A DNA stretch of 64,000 nucleotides from Thermoleophilia bacterium. Its GTDB lineage: Bacteria > Actinomycetota > Thermoleophilia > Gaiellales > Gaiellaceae. Position 1 is the first letter of the stretch, and each line of letters starts with the position of its first letter. Position numbers and translations under genes: made by a program. Below, piece after piece: positions 35,955 through 44,489 of this stretch. Below the pieces are notes generated by a model. It was not told the DNA's origin and did no database searches. It saw only the letters and a program-made list of their open reading frames with translations. The stretch covers positions 1 through 64,000 of the forward strand of contig JAICJI010000005.1 in the NCBI GenBank assembly GCA_025928515.1, in the 5' to 3' direction.

Positions 35955-38603
35955 CTACCAGCTCTTCGTGCGGCGAGCCTGACCGCGGTCCGCGACGCGC
36001 ACTCTCGCGTCGACGGCGAAGCACCTGTCCGGCAGCGCGAGCACCGGGTTCAGGTCGAGCTCGACGACCTCGGGGAGATCGTCGGCAAGCAAAGAGAGGC
36101 GCACGAGCAGATCGATGAGCGCGTCCTCGTCGGCGGGAGGAGCTCCCCTGAAGCCGGCGACGAGGCGACCCGTCTTGCCGGAGCGAACGAGCTCGGCCGC
36201 GTCGAGGTCGGTGAGCGGCGCAAGCCGGAACTGCGCCTCGTCGATGAGCTCGGCCAGGACTCCACCGGGGCCGAACGCGACGAGAGGCCCGAAGACGGGA
36301 TCCTGCACAACGCCGGCCAAGAGCTCGGCGCCGCCGCGGACGAACGGCTGCACGAGGAGCGGCGCGCCGATTCGCTCCGCCGCCTCGAGAACGGCTGCCT
36401 CGTCGGCCAGGTCGAGCGCGATGCCGCCCTGCTCGGTCTTGTGCGCACCGGGCGCTGCGGTCTTGAGCACGACGGGAAAGCCGAGCTCGTGCGACGCGTC
36501 CACCGCGGCGACCTTCGTAGGCACGACACGCTCGGGCACGAGCGGGACCGCGTACGCCTCGAGCAGGGCCCGCGTCGCCTCTGGGTCGAGCCATCCTCCG
36601 CCGGCGGCGACCGCCGCCCGCACGACGGCCTGGGCCCCGTCGCGATCGCACTCGAGCTCGGGCGTCGAGCCGGTCGGCCGTCGCAGCCACTCGCCGCGCT
36701 CGGCAGCGCGCCCGAGAGCGCGCGCCGCGGCCTCGGGGTACGCGAACGAGGGAACGTCTGCAGCGCTCCGCAGGGTCAGCGGGGCGCCCTTCGCGCTGAC
36801 GAACGTGCAGAGGACGGGCTTGTCGACCGCGCCGTCCGCGGCGCGGCTGATCGCAGCACCGACCTCGTCCTCGTCCGCCCCGACCGTCGGGACGAAGAGG
36901 GCGATCACCGCGTCGAACGCGGGATCCGCGATCACCGGTGGAAGGGCGGCGGCGAAGCTCTCGGCCGTCGCGCCCCCCAGGAGGTCGATCGGGTTCGCGC
37001 TCGATCCCTCGGCGGGCATGACCTCGGCCAGGGCGGCGCGCGTCTCGTCGCTCGGCAGCGGCAGCTCGAGGCCGGCCGCTTCACAGGCGTCCGCAGCGAG
37101 GATGCCGAGTCCGCCGGCGTTCGTGACGAGCGCCACCCGGCGTCCGCGCGGCACCGGCTGCGCGGAGAGGAGCGTCGCGACGTCGATGAGCTCGTCGAGC
37201 GTCCGCGCCCGGATCACGCCGGCCTGGCGGAACAGCGCGTCGACGGCGACGTCCGAGCCCGCGAGCGCCGCGGTGTGCGAGCCGGCGGCGCGGCTTCCGG
37301 CCCGAGTGCTCCCGCCCTTCAGCGCCAGGATCGGCTTGCGGCGGGCGAGCCTCCGAGCGATCCGAGAGAACGCGCGCGGGTTGCCGAACGACTCGAGGTA
37401 GAGGACGACCATCTCGGTCGCCTCGTCGTCCTCCCACCACTCGAGGAGGTCGTTCGACGAGACGTCCGCCTTGTTGCCGACCGACACGAACGACGTGACG
37501 CCCAGGCCTGTCGCTTCTGCCCCCTCGAGCAACGCGAGCCCGAGCGCGCCGCTCTGCGAGGAGAAGCCGATCTTGCCGGGCGGGAAGCTGCGCGGGGCGA
37601 AGGTCGCGTTGAGCCCGACCGCCGTCGAGGCGATGCCGAGACAGTTCGGGCCGAGGAGGCGTGCGCCGTGCTCGCGGACGAGCGCGAGCAGCCGATCCTG
37701 CCGCTCGGTTCCCTCGCTGCCGGTCTCGGCGAAGCCTGCGGAGATGACGACGAGCGCGCGAACGCCGGCGGCCAGCGCTTCCTCGGCCGCAGCGAGCACC
37801 TGCTCGCCCGGCACGCAGATGACCGCCAGATCGACGCCATCCGCGATCTCCCCCACCGTGCCGTAGCCGTGGACGCCGGCGACGGAGTCGCCCTTTCGGT
37901 TGACCGGATAGATCGAGCCGGAGAAGTCGGCGGCGAGGACATTCCGGAACAGCTCGCCGCCGATCGAGCCGCGGCGCTTCGAGGCTCCGACGACAGCGAC
38001 CGAGCGCGGCCGGAAGAAGGGCTCGAGCGAAGCCTGCACCGCGGCGTGGTCGCGCGCTGCCACCTCGTCGCGATAGCCGGTCGTCGCGGCGATCGGGAAC
38101 CGGATCTCCAGCTCGCCGCCTCCGCCGGCGCGCGTCACCGTGAAGCCGGCATCGCGGAAGACGTTGAGCATCGCAGAGTTCTCATGCAGCACCTCGGCGA
38201 CGAACTCCTCGATCCCTGCGTCTGCGCCCCGCGCCGCGAGCTGCTCGAGCAGCCGCATGCCGATGCCGCGCCGCTGGTACGCGTCGCCGACCGTGAAGGC
38301 GACCTCGGCTGCGCGCGGATCGCGGAGCCGGACCCAGTTCGCGACGGCCGCGATGCCGCCGTCGAGCGACGCGAGCAGGGCGCCACGATCCCGCCAGTCC
38401 GGCTCGAGCACGGGCTCGACGAGCTTCGGCCCGAGCGCGGGGAAGCCGTGGAACCGCAGATAGCGGCTCTGCTCCGAGAGGCTGGAGAAGAACGCGAGGA
38501 GCGCGTCGGCGTCCTCCGCGGTCGGCGGTCTCAGCCGCAGGGTCGATCCGTCGCGAAGGATGACGTCGGCAGCGTCGACCGCTTGCGCGGCAGTGGCACT
38601 CAC
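35955..38603 (-). CDS. GNAT-acyl-CoA ligase fusion (ADP-forming acetate-CoA ligase type)
   Basis: The 882-residue product starts at GTG 38603. It has a GNAT acetyltransferase domain (about 1-165; V-F-T-V-GDAYQRRGIGMRLLEQ acetyl-CoA loop), a CoA-binding Rossmann domain (about 190-310), a succinyl-CoA-ligase-like domain (330-640) and an ATP-grasp domain (about 660-882). The phosphohistidine loop GSHTAALAGSD is intact. The chain resembles enzymes that make acetyl-CoA or ATP from acyl-CoA, or Pat-type lysine acetyltransferases. It overlaps the upstream USP gene by four bases, so the two are one operon. This fits energy conservation by substrate-level phosphorylation. Confidence 0.88.
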   Translation of the reverse strand: MSATAAQAVDAADVILRDGSTLRLRPPTAEDADALLAFFSSLSEQSRYLRFHGFPALGPKLVEPVLEPDWRDRGALLASLDGGIAAVANWVRLRDPRAAEVAFTVGDAYQRRGIGMRLLEQLAARGADAGIEEFVAEVLHENSAMLNVFRDAGFTVTRAGGGGELEIRFPIAATTGYRDEVAARDHAAVQASLEPFFRPRSVAVVGASKRRGSIGGELFRNVLAADFSGSIYPVNRKGDSVAGVHGYGTVGEIADGVDLAVICVPGEQVLAAAEEALAAGVRALVVISAGFAETGSEGTERQDRLLALVREHGARLLGPNCLGIASTAVGLNATFAPRSFPPGKIGFSSQSGALGLALLEGAEATGLGVTSFVSVGNKADVSSNDLLEWWEDDEATEMVVLYLESFGNPRAFSRIARRLARRKPILALKGGSTRAGSRAAGSHTAALAGSDVAVDALFRQAGVIRARTLDELIDVATLLSAQPVPRGRRVALVTNAGGLGILAADACEAAGLELPLPSDETRAALAEVMPAEGSSANPIDLLGGATAESFAAALPPVIADPAFDAVIALFVPTVGADEDEVGAAISRAADGAVDKPVLCTFVSAKGAPLTLRSAADVPSFAYPEAAARALGRAAERGEWLRRPTGSTPELECDRDGAQAVVRAAVAAGGGWLDPEATRALLEAYAVPLVPERVVPTKVAAVDASHELGFPVVLKTAAPGAHKTEQGGIALDLADEAAVLEAAERIGAPLLVQPFVRGGAELLAGVVQDPVFGPLVAFGPGGVLAELIDEAQFRLAPLTDLDAAELVRSGKTGRLVAGFRGAPPADEDALIDLLVRLSLLADDLPEVVELDLNPVLALPDRCFAVDARVRVADRGQARRTKSW

Positions 38604-39079
38604 GCGGCGGCCGCGTGCTCGAGGGCGTTCTCCCGACCGCGGACGACGAGCACCGGGCACGGCGCCGAGTGTACGAGCCCGGTCGAGACGCTGCCGGAGA
38701 AGAACCGGCGTGCGGCGCCCCAGCCGTGAGAGCCGACGACGATCAGCTGCGCGTCGAGCTCGCCGGCTATCCGGCAGATCTCCTCGACCGCGAGACCGTC
38801 GGCCGTGACCGTCGAACAGGACACGCCGGCGGCGCACGCGGCGGTTGCGATCGTGGCGAGCAGCTCCGTCACCCGACGGTGCTCAGCCTGGGTGAGCTCG
38901 GCGACGATGTTGGAGTAGCCATAGCCGCTGTACCCGACGGCTGGGAGCGCCGGATGCGCGACGGAGACGGCGACGAGCGGTGCCTCGAGACGGCGGGCGA
39001 GCTCGAACGCATCCTTTTGAGCCTCCTGCGCCGAGGGCGAGCCGTCTGTCGCAAACAGGATTGGTCTGTTGTCGGTCAT
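38600..39079 (-). CDS. Universal stress protein (UspA family)
   Basis: The 159-residue single-domain USP has a nucleotide-binding loop G-x2-G-x9-G-[ST] in VVGSHGWGAARRFFSGSVST. The N-terminal ILFATDGSPSAQEA region is conserved. A frame opens 16 codons earlier, but ATG 39079 has AAGGAGG at proper distance. The last residues overlap the GTG of the acyl-CoA ligase fusion. It is divergent from the second USP gene with a shared 173-bp control region. Confidence 0.94.
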   Translation of the reverse strand: MTDNRPILFATDGSPSAQEAQKDAFELARRLEAPLVAVSVAHPALPAVGYSGYGYSNIVAELTQAEHRRVTELLATIATAACAAGVSCSTVTADGLAVEEICRIAGELDAQLIVVGSHGWGAARRFFSGSVSTGLVHSAPCPVLVVRGRENALEHAAAA

Positions 39080-39161
39080 CTCGATTCCTCCTTGCTGGAA
39101 GCCGTGAATGCAGTGTCCGCTGCGCACGACCGCACGTCATCCGGGCGGGGCCGCCACGCGC

Positions 39162-39177
39162 TGCGGGAAACCACGCA
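39162..39177 (+). promoter_or_regulatory. Putative operator in the control region shared by two USP genes
   Basis: TGCGGGAAACCACGCA matches TGCGCGGAACTACGCA (site at 53542) in 13 of 16 positions. It is central between the divergent USP genes, so one site could serve both. Confidence 0.45.
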
Positions 39178-39252
39178 CGCGTCTTCGGGGCGGCCTCCGA
39201 TGCGATCGCGCCGCGCCGGGCTGACGATCGTGCCAAGGAAAGGAGGCACACC

Positions 39253-39720
39253 ATGTTCGAGACGATCGCGTGGGCGACCGACGGCTCGGAGCTCGCCGAC
39301 AGCGCGCTCGAGCGCGTGCAGGAGCTCGCCCGGATCCACGGCTCCGAAATCGTGGCCGTGCACGCCAACGAGCTCCTGAAGGGACGCTTCGGCGGGGCCC
39401 CACTCCTCGCCGACGAGCCCGACATCCGGGCAAAGATCGAAGCGCAGGTCACGGGGCTCCGTTCGGCGGGGTTCGACGCGAGGCTCGAGGTCCTCTCCGG
39501 CGGCGACGACGTCGCGAGGCTCATCGAGCGTGCGGCCGAGGAGGCCGGCGCCGACCTCGTCGTCGTGGGCACGCACGGAAGGGGCGGCGTCACCGCCACG
39601 CTGCTGGGCAGCGTCGCGCGTGCGCTCTGCCACACCTCGCGGCGACCCGTGCTCGTCGTGCCGCCGGCCGACCGGGCCGAGCACTCGAGTGACGACTCGG
39701 CGCAGCTGACGACCGCGTAG
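39253..39720 (+). CDS. Universal stress protein (UspA family)
   Basis: The 155-residue product has the USP fold with TIAWATDGSELADSALERV at the start and VVGTHGRGGVTATLLGSVAR carrying the ATP-binding G-x2-G-x9-G pattern. ATG 39253 follows AAAGGAGG. It is divergent from the USP/acyl-CoA-ligase operon and ends at a strong hairpin. In actinobacterial dormancy regulons such USPs are DevR targets; the nearby DevS/DevR-like pair makes that plausible here. Confidence 0.94.
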   Translation: MFETIAWATDGSELADSALERVQELARIHGSEIVAVHANELLKGRFGGAPLLADEPDIRAKIEAQVTGLRSAGFDARLEVLSGGDDVARLIERAAEEAGADLVVVGTHGRGGVTATLLGSVARALCHTSRRPVLVVPPADRAEHSSDDSAQLTTA

Positions 39721-39730
39721 CCGGACGAAC

Positions 39731-39769
39731 GAAGAGGGCGGTGCCCGAACCTGCGGCACCGCCCTCTTC
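39731..39769. terminator. Bidirectional intrinsic-terminator-like hairpin
   Basis: GAAGAGGGCGGTGCC (39731-39745) and GGCACCGCCCTCTTC (39755-39769) form a perfect 15-bp stem with a 9-nt loop, between convergent USP and alcohol dehydrogenase genes. Confidence 0.85.
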
Positions 39770-39777
39770 ATGTGCTG

Positions 39778-40869
39778 CTACGCGGTGACGGGAACCTCGT
39801 GTCGCTCGACGAGGTCGTGGCTCACTCTGCCGGCCTCGAGCACGACCTTCAGCGCGTGGGTCTCGGCAGCTGCGCCGAACACGTCGTACGCCTCCTCCAC
39901 ATCGTCCAGGGCGAAGTGGTGGGTGGCGAACGGCGTCGGATCGAGCCGCCCGGCCTCGATCAGCTTGAGGAGCTTCGGCGTCGTGGTCGTGTCGACGAGA
40001 CCCGTCGTGATCATGACGTCGCGGATCCACAGCTTCTCGAGGTGGAGAGTGGCGGAGCAGCCGTGCACGCCGACGTTGGCCACGCGGCCGCCCGGCCGGA
40101 TCAGGTCGGTGCAGAGCTCGAACGTCTCCGGGATGCCGACCGCCTCGATGGCGACGTCGGCCCCGAGGCCGCCGGTGAGCGCCATCACCCTCGCGATCGC
40201 ATCCACCCGGCTGTTGTCGATCGCGACGTCGGCCCCGAACTCGATCGCTTTGTCGAGCCGCGAGGTGTTGGGATCGATCGCCACGATGCAACCGGGTGTG
40301 TGGAGCTGTGCGGTCATGATCGCGGCGAGGCCGATCGGCCCGGCGCCGACGATCGCGACCGTGTCGCCCGGCTCGACGCCTCCGTTGAGGACGCCGACCT
40401 CGTACGCGGTCGGGAGGATGTCCGCGAGGAACAAGACCTGCTCGTCCGAGAGCTCCTCCGGCACCTTGTAGACCGACGTGTCGGCGAACGGGACGCGGGC
40501 GAGCTCGGCCTGCAGGCCGTCGATCAGGTGGCCGAAGATCCAGCCTCCGCCGCCGGTGCAGAGCCCGTAGTGGCCCTCCTTGCAGAAGCGGCAGCGACCG
40601 CACGAGGTGATGCACGAGACGAGCACGCGGTCGCCCGGCTCGAGCGTCGTGACGGCGCTCCCGATCTCGACCACGGTGCCCACGGCCTCGTGACCGAGGA
40701 TGGTTCCGGGGCTCACCTCCGGCACGTCTCCCTTGAGGATGTGGAGGTCTGTCCCGCAGATCGTCGACGAGTCGATCCGCACGATCGCGTCAGTGGGTTC
40801 CTTGATTGCCGGGTCGGGCGCGTCCTCCCAGGCTCGCTGCCCTGGCCCGTGGTACACGAGCGCTTTCAT
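39778..40869 (-). CDS. Zinc-dependent medium-chain alcohol dehydrogenase
   Basis: The 363-residue MDR enzyme has a catalytic zinc site (Cys in STICGTDLHI, His-Glu in GHEAVG). Its structural zinc lobe has four cysteines (CITSCGRCRFCKEGHYGLC region). The Rossmann motif VAIVGAGPIGLAA is present, with an acidic residue after the second strand (IDPNTSRLD) suggesting NAD use. It could reoxidise NADH by reducing an aldehyde during oxygen limitation. ATG 40869 follows AAAGGAGG. A GGGAAACTGCG-type site lies about 30 bp upstream. Confidence 0.93.
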   Translation of the reverse strand: MKALVYHGPGQRAWEDAPDPAIKEPTDAIVRIDSSTICGTDLHILKGDVPEVSPGTILGHEAVGTVVEIGSAVTTLEPGDRVLVSCITSCGRCRFCKEGHYGLCTGGGGWIFGHLIDGLQAELARVPFADTSVYKVPEELSDEQVLFLADILPTAYEVGVLNGGVEPGDTVAIVGAGPIGLAAIMTAQLHTPGCIVAIDPNTSRLDKAIEFGADVAIDNSRVDAIARVMALTGGLGADVAIEAVGIPETFELCTDLIRPGGRVANVGVHGCSATLHLEKLWIRDVMITTGLVDTTTTPKLLKLIEAGRLDPTPFATHHFALDDVEEAYDVFGAAAETHALKVVLEAGRVSHDLVERHEVPVTA

Positions 40870-40895
40870 CTGGCGCCTCCTTTTCTCTCGAGTCT

Positions 40896-40911
40896 CGTGG
40901 GAAACTGCGCC
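40896..40911 (+). promoter_or_regulatory. Putative operator upstream of the alcohol dehydrogenase gene
   Basis: CGTGGGAAACTGCGCC aligns on its AAACTnCGC core with the other sites of the set. It is weaker than those at 35894 and 53541. It ends about 27-42 bp before the start codon. Confidence 0.35.
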
Positions 40912-40985
40912 GGCCGCATCGGCGGCACCACGGACCGCGGTTGCGGCCTTTTCCTTAGAGCTGCCAAGGGTTACCCTGCGCGCAC

Positions 40986-42632
40986 ATGGACGCACTGTCC
41001 GTGAGCGAAGGGCGCCTGCGCGCGCTGATTGCGGCGGGTCTGGCGGTCACTTCGGAGCTGTCGCTGGAGGCGCTGCTGCACCGCGTCGTCGAGACGGCGG
41101 CCGAGCTGACCGGTGCTCGCTATGCCGCGCTCGGCGTGATCGACGCGAGCGGCTCCGAGCTCGAGCAATTCCTGACCCACGGGATCGACGCGGATGCACG
41201 CGCCGAGATCGGCCCGCTCCCCCGCGGCCGCGGCATCCTCGGGATATTGATCCACGAGGCGAAGCCGCTGCGCCTGCACAACCTCGCCGAGGATCCGCGC
41301 TCGGTCGGCTTCCCGCCTGCGCATCCGGCGATGCACAGCTTCCTCGGTGTCCCGATCATGCTGCGCGGCGTCGCCTACGGGAACCTCTATCTGACGGAGA
41401 AGGAGGGCGACGGCGACTTCACCGAGGAGGACGAGGAGCTGCTCACGCTGCTCGCCGGCCAGGCGGCCGTGGCAATCGAGAACGCCCGTCTGTACGAGGC
41501 CTCGACCCGCTGGTCACGCCAGCTGCAATCGCTCGAGGAGGTCGGGAACGCGCTGGCCACCGAGACCAACCTCGACCGCTTGCTCGACCTCGTCGTGCGC
41601 CGGCTCCGCGAGCTGGTCGGTGCACGGGTCGTCGCGCTCGCCTTGCCGAGCGGAAGCGAGGATCTCCGGTTCGCCGCCGTTGCCGGTATCGGGGTCGAAG
41701 ACCTGCTGGGCACGACGATTCCACGCGCCGAGTCGAAGAGCGGGGCGGTGCTCGCGCGCAGGCGAAGCGAGCGCATCGACTCGGTGATGGACGATCCGGA
41801 GGTCCATCAGGAAGTCTCGAGGAGACTCAGCGCCCGCACGGGCATGTGGGTACCTCTGCTCGCACGCGACAAGGCGATCGGCGTCTTGGAGATCCACGAC
41901 AAGGAAGGCCCCGACGCCCGCTTCAACCACGACGACTTCCGGCTCGCCGAGACGTTCGCAGCACGGGCGGCGGTCGCGGTCGAGTTGTCGCAGCGCGTGG
42001 CGCGCGATACGGTGCGCCGCGTCGTCGGCGCGCAGGAGTCGGAACGCAAGCGCCTCGCCCGAGAGCTCCACGACGAGACCGGCCAGGCCCTGACCTCGAT
42101 CCTGCTCGGGTTGAAGCCCCTCGAGGTCTCGATGGCCGACGATCAGTCGCGTGCGGCCCTGGCCGAGCTGCGCGAGCACGTGGTCGCTGCCTTGCAAGAC
42201 GTGCGCCGCCTCGCAGTCGAGCTCCGCCCAGCGGTGCTGGACGACTTCGGCCTCGTCCCCGCGCTCGAACGGTTGACGGATGCGTTCGCCGAGCAGACGA
42301 ACATCCGCGTCGACTTCCACTCGGCGCTCGGAGACACGCGACTGCCCAATGAGGTAGAGACTGCGCTGTACCGAGTCGTGCAGGAATCGCTCACCAACAT
42401 CGTCAAGCACGCGAACGCGCAGCGCGTGAGCGTCTCCATCGCCAGGCGGCCATCCGGCGCGGCGGCCGTGGTCGAGGACGACGGCAAGGGCTTCGACCAG
42501 CGCACCTTGCGCGAGGACGGGCTGGGGCTTCTCGGCATGCGGGAACGGCTCGGCTTGATCGACGGCCGGCTCGAAATCGAATCGCGTCCCGGGGCCGGAA
42601 CGACCGTCGTCGCGGAAGTGCCTCTCCGATGA
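40986..42632 (+). CDS. DevS/DosT-like GAF-GAF sensor histidine kinase
   Basis: The 548-residue cytoplasmic kinase has two GAF domains (about 20-175 and 190-345), a HisKA_3 dimerisation domain (ESERKRLARELHDETGQAL, phospho-His near 365) and a HATPase_c (ESLTNIVKHA, DDGKGFD, GLLGMRERL). The first GAF keeps the GFPPAHPAMHSFLGVPIM segment that resembles the heme-binding GAF of mycobacterial DevS/DosT. Heme, and therefore O2/NO sensing, is a reasonable inference, not proven. It overlaps the following response regulator by four bases. Confidence 0.9.
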   Translation: MDALSVSEGRLRALIAAGLAVTSELSLEALLHRVVETAAELTGARYAALGVIDASGSELEQFLTHGIDADARAEIGPLPRGRGILGILIHEAKPLRLHNLAEDPRSVGFPPAHPAMHSFLGVPIMLRGVAYGNLYLTEKEGDGDFTEEDEELLTLLAGQAAVAIENARLYEASTRWSRQLQSLEEVGNALATETNLDRLLDLVVRRLRELVGARVVALALPSGSEDLRFAAVAGIGVEDLLGTTIPRAESKSGAVLARRRSERIDSVMDDPEVHQEVSRRLSARTGMWVPLLARDKAIGVLEIHDKEGPDARFNHDDFRLAETFAARAAVAVELSQRVARDTVRRVVGAQESERKRLARELHDETGQALTSILLGLKPLEVSMADDQSRAALAELREHVVAALQDVRRLAVELRPAVLDDFGLVPALERLTDAFAEQTNIRVDFHSALGDTRLPNEVETALYRVVQESLTNIVKHANAQRVSVSIARRPSGAAAVVEDDGKGFDQRTLREDGLGLLGMRERLGLIDGRLEIESRPGAGTTVVAEVPLR

Positions 42633-43270
42633 GCATCAGAGTCCTGATCGTCGACGACCACGCCGTCGTGCGAAGCGGGCTGCGCCTGCTGCTCGAAGCG
42701 GCAGGCGACCTCGAGCCGGTCGGCGAAGCGGGCAACGCCCGCGACGCGGTGTTCCAGGCTCGTGCCCTGAAGCCCGACGTGATCCTCCTCGACATCGTCA
42801 TGCCCGACCAGACCGGCCTGGAGGCGCTTCCGCAGCTGAAACACGAGAACCCCGACGCGAGAGTGCTGATCCTCTCAATGCAGGACGAGCCTCGCTACGT
42901 ACGCGAGGCGTTCGCGGCCGGCGCGAGCGGCTACGTCCTCAAGGAGGCAGCAGACACCGAGGTCGTCGCAGCCGTGCGGGAGGTCGCGGGCGGCGGCCGG
43001 TACGTCAACCCCGAGCTCGGCGCGCGGCTCGTTGCCGCCGATGCCGAGGCGGCGAAGCTCGCCGACGAGGATCCGCTCTCCGACCGTGAGCGCGAAGTGC
43101 TGCGTCTGCTCGCCCTCGGCCACACGAACCAGGAGATTGCAAAGCAGCTCTACATCTCGGTGCGCACGGCCGAGACGCACCGCGCCCACATCATGCAGAA
43201 GCTGCGGTTACAGACCAGGGCCGACCTCGTCGCCTATGCGCTCGACCGCGGCCTGCTCGAGCCCGAGTGA
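42629..43270 (+). CDS. NarL/DevR-type response regulator with LuxR-like DNA-binding domain
   Basis: The 213-residue product has a receiver domain (VDDH near 8-11, phospho-Asp in VILLDIVMP near 54, Lys in GYVLKEA). The C-terminal LuxR/NarL helix-turn-helix reads LSDREREVLRLLALGHTNQE, with recognition helix SVRTAETHRAHIMQKL. It is coupled to the DevS-like kinase. It is the best local candidate to bind the repeated GAACTACG elements upstream of the neighbouring USP, adh, nifJ, M23 and CBS genes. Confidence 0.94.
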   Translation: MSIRVLIVDDHAVVRSGLRLLLEAAGDLEPVGEAGNARDAVFQARALKPDVILLDIVMPDQTGLEALPQLKHENPDARVLILSMQDEPRYVREAFAAGASGYVLKEAADTEVVAAVREVAGGGRYVNPELGARLVAADAEAAKLADEDPLSDREREVLRLLALGHTNQEIAKQLYISVRTAETHRAHIMQKLRLQTRADLVAYALDRGLLEPE

Positions 43271-43285
43271 CCGTTCGACCGGGTC

Positions 43286-43558
43286 CTACTCGTTCGAGTC
43301 GTTGAGCAAGTGATGGAAGGCGCTGCGGAGGACGCGCTCCTCGTCGGCCGAACTCGTGGCTTCGAGCCGCCCGCGGATCTCGAGCAACCAGGACGCCAGC
43401 CGGGCATCGGCTGAGAGGCCGAGCCGTTCGAATGCGCAGCGACCGCTCAGCGCCGCACCGCCCGGCTCCCAGAACGGACAGGCGCTCTCCGGGCAGGCTT
43501 CCGTCTTGCCCACTACGGCTTCGAGCGAGCAGAGCCGTGTCGTGTGCAACGTGGCCAT
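43286..43558 (-). CDS. Small cysteine-rich protein, possible metal or Fe-S binder
   Basis: The 90-residue product has four cysteines: Cys10, Cys22, Cys27 and Cys41 (RLCSLEAV, EACPESACPFWEPGG, GRCAFERL). Spacing C-x11-C-x4-C-x13-C suggests a zinc or iron-sulfur site. The C-terminal half is helical (ASWLLEIRGRLEATSSADEE). ATG 43558 has a GGAGGATGG upstream; an earlier in-frame ATG at 43573 is weaker. It is convergent with the DevR-like gene, 15 bp apart. No named family. Confidence 0.65.
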   Translation of the reverse strand: MATLHTTRLCSLEAVVGKTEACPESACPFWEPGGAALSGRCAFERLGLSADARLASWLLEIRGRLEATSSADEERVLRSAFHHLLNDSNE

Positions 43559-43637
43559 GCCACCATCCTCCACCCGGGTGGCCCGGCATGGCGTCGGGTC
43601 GGGCGCGGATCTGACGTCGGGGCTTTCCCGTAATACA

Positions 43638-43663
43638 CGAGGGCCGCCTTGCGGCGGCCCTCG
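43638..43663 (-). terminator. Hairpin ending the membrane-protein gene at 43688
   Basis: ACGAGGGCCGCC pairs with GGCGGCCCTCGT around TTGC, 25 bp past the stop of the minus-strand gene. A weak T-rich stretch follows on the minus strand (GTGTATTACG). Confidence 0.7.
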
Positions 43664-43687
43664 TCGTCCAGCGGTGGAGTCGGGGCA

Positions 43688-44356
43688 CTATGCCACTGGC
43701 ACCGCAGGAGCCTTGGTGGTCGACCGCAGGAGGAAGGTGAGAGCGGTCGCCGGATTCCGGAGCGCCCCGCCGATCGCGAGGATCGCGAACCCGAACCCAC
43801 TGAGCAGGAGGGCGATCCCGACGACGATCCCGAACAGCCCGAGCTGCGAAGCCATGTAGCTCGTGTTCAGCGCGGTCGTGAGGGCCGTCTCCGTGACCCA
43901 GATCTGCCGGGCGCCGTTCTGCACCGGCTGCTTCGTCTGGGGGTCGATCGCGGCGAACTCGGAATTGTCAGTGCCCCCGCCCGGCATGATCTGCGCCTTG
44001 GGCGTTCCGGGCTTCGCCGTGTAGATGCCCATCTGCGAGTACGTGAAGCCGTGCGTGGCCTCGAGTGTGTGGATCCGCATGTACTCGCCCATCAGGCGGG
44101 CCTTGGCGCCTGTGTCGATCTTCTGGTTGGCGACGCTCTTGGTCGGCCACACCGTGACCGAGGAAGCGACGCCCGCCTTCTGCGCCTCGGCCTTGATCGC
44201 CGACGGCGTCATGTCGGGTGAACCGACGATGTACTCGTTCGCGAGGCTCTTGTTGACCGTGTGCCGGCCGTTGACGCCCATCGAGATGGCAACTGCGCCG
44301 AACACGATGAGGACGACCGCTGCAACGAGCCCTCCGATCTCGAAAAACTTGCGCAT
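43688..44356 (-). CDS. Two-pass membrane protein with central exported domain, unknown
   Basis: The 222-residue product has a first helix at about 6-27 (FEIGGLVAAVVLIVFGAVAI) and a second at about 170-195 (LGLFGIVVGIALLLSGFGFA). A ~135-residue domain between them probably faces outward. The exported domain is Thr/Ala-rich (SSVTVWPTKSVANQKIDTG, EATHGFTYSQMGIYT) with no recognised fold. ATG 44356 follows GGAAAGGAG. A GAACTAC stretch lies 27 bp upstream on the minus strand. Confidence 0.65.
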   Translation of the reverse strand: MRKFFEIGGLVAAVVLIVFGAVAISMGVNGRHTVNKSLANEYIVGSPDMTPSAIKAEAQKAGVASSVTVWPTKSVANQKIDTGAKARLMGEYMRIHTLEATHGFTYSQMGIYTAKPGTPKAQIMPGGGTDNSEFAAIDPQTKQPVQNGARQIWVTETALTTALNTSYMASQLGLFGIVVGIALLLSGFGFAILAIGGALRNPATALTFLLRSTTKAPAVPVA

Positions 44357-44489
44357 GTCCCGACTCCTTTCCATACCGTGGTAGTTCGTCTTGGCGCAGT
44401 GTCGGGCGTTGGGGCGCACCCGGAATCCGGGTAGCTACCGAAGCTGGCGGCGGATCTTCCTCGGCTCGGTTGCGGAAAATCCCCGAGGC

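Noticed and set aside
44418-44432. ACCCGGAATCCGGGT palindrome upstream of the membrane protein at 44356.
   Set aside because: It is short, has no second copy noticed in the window, and gives no promoter-like context.
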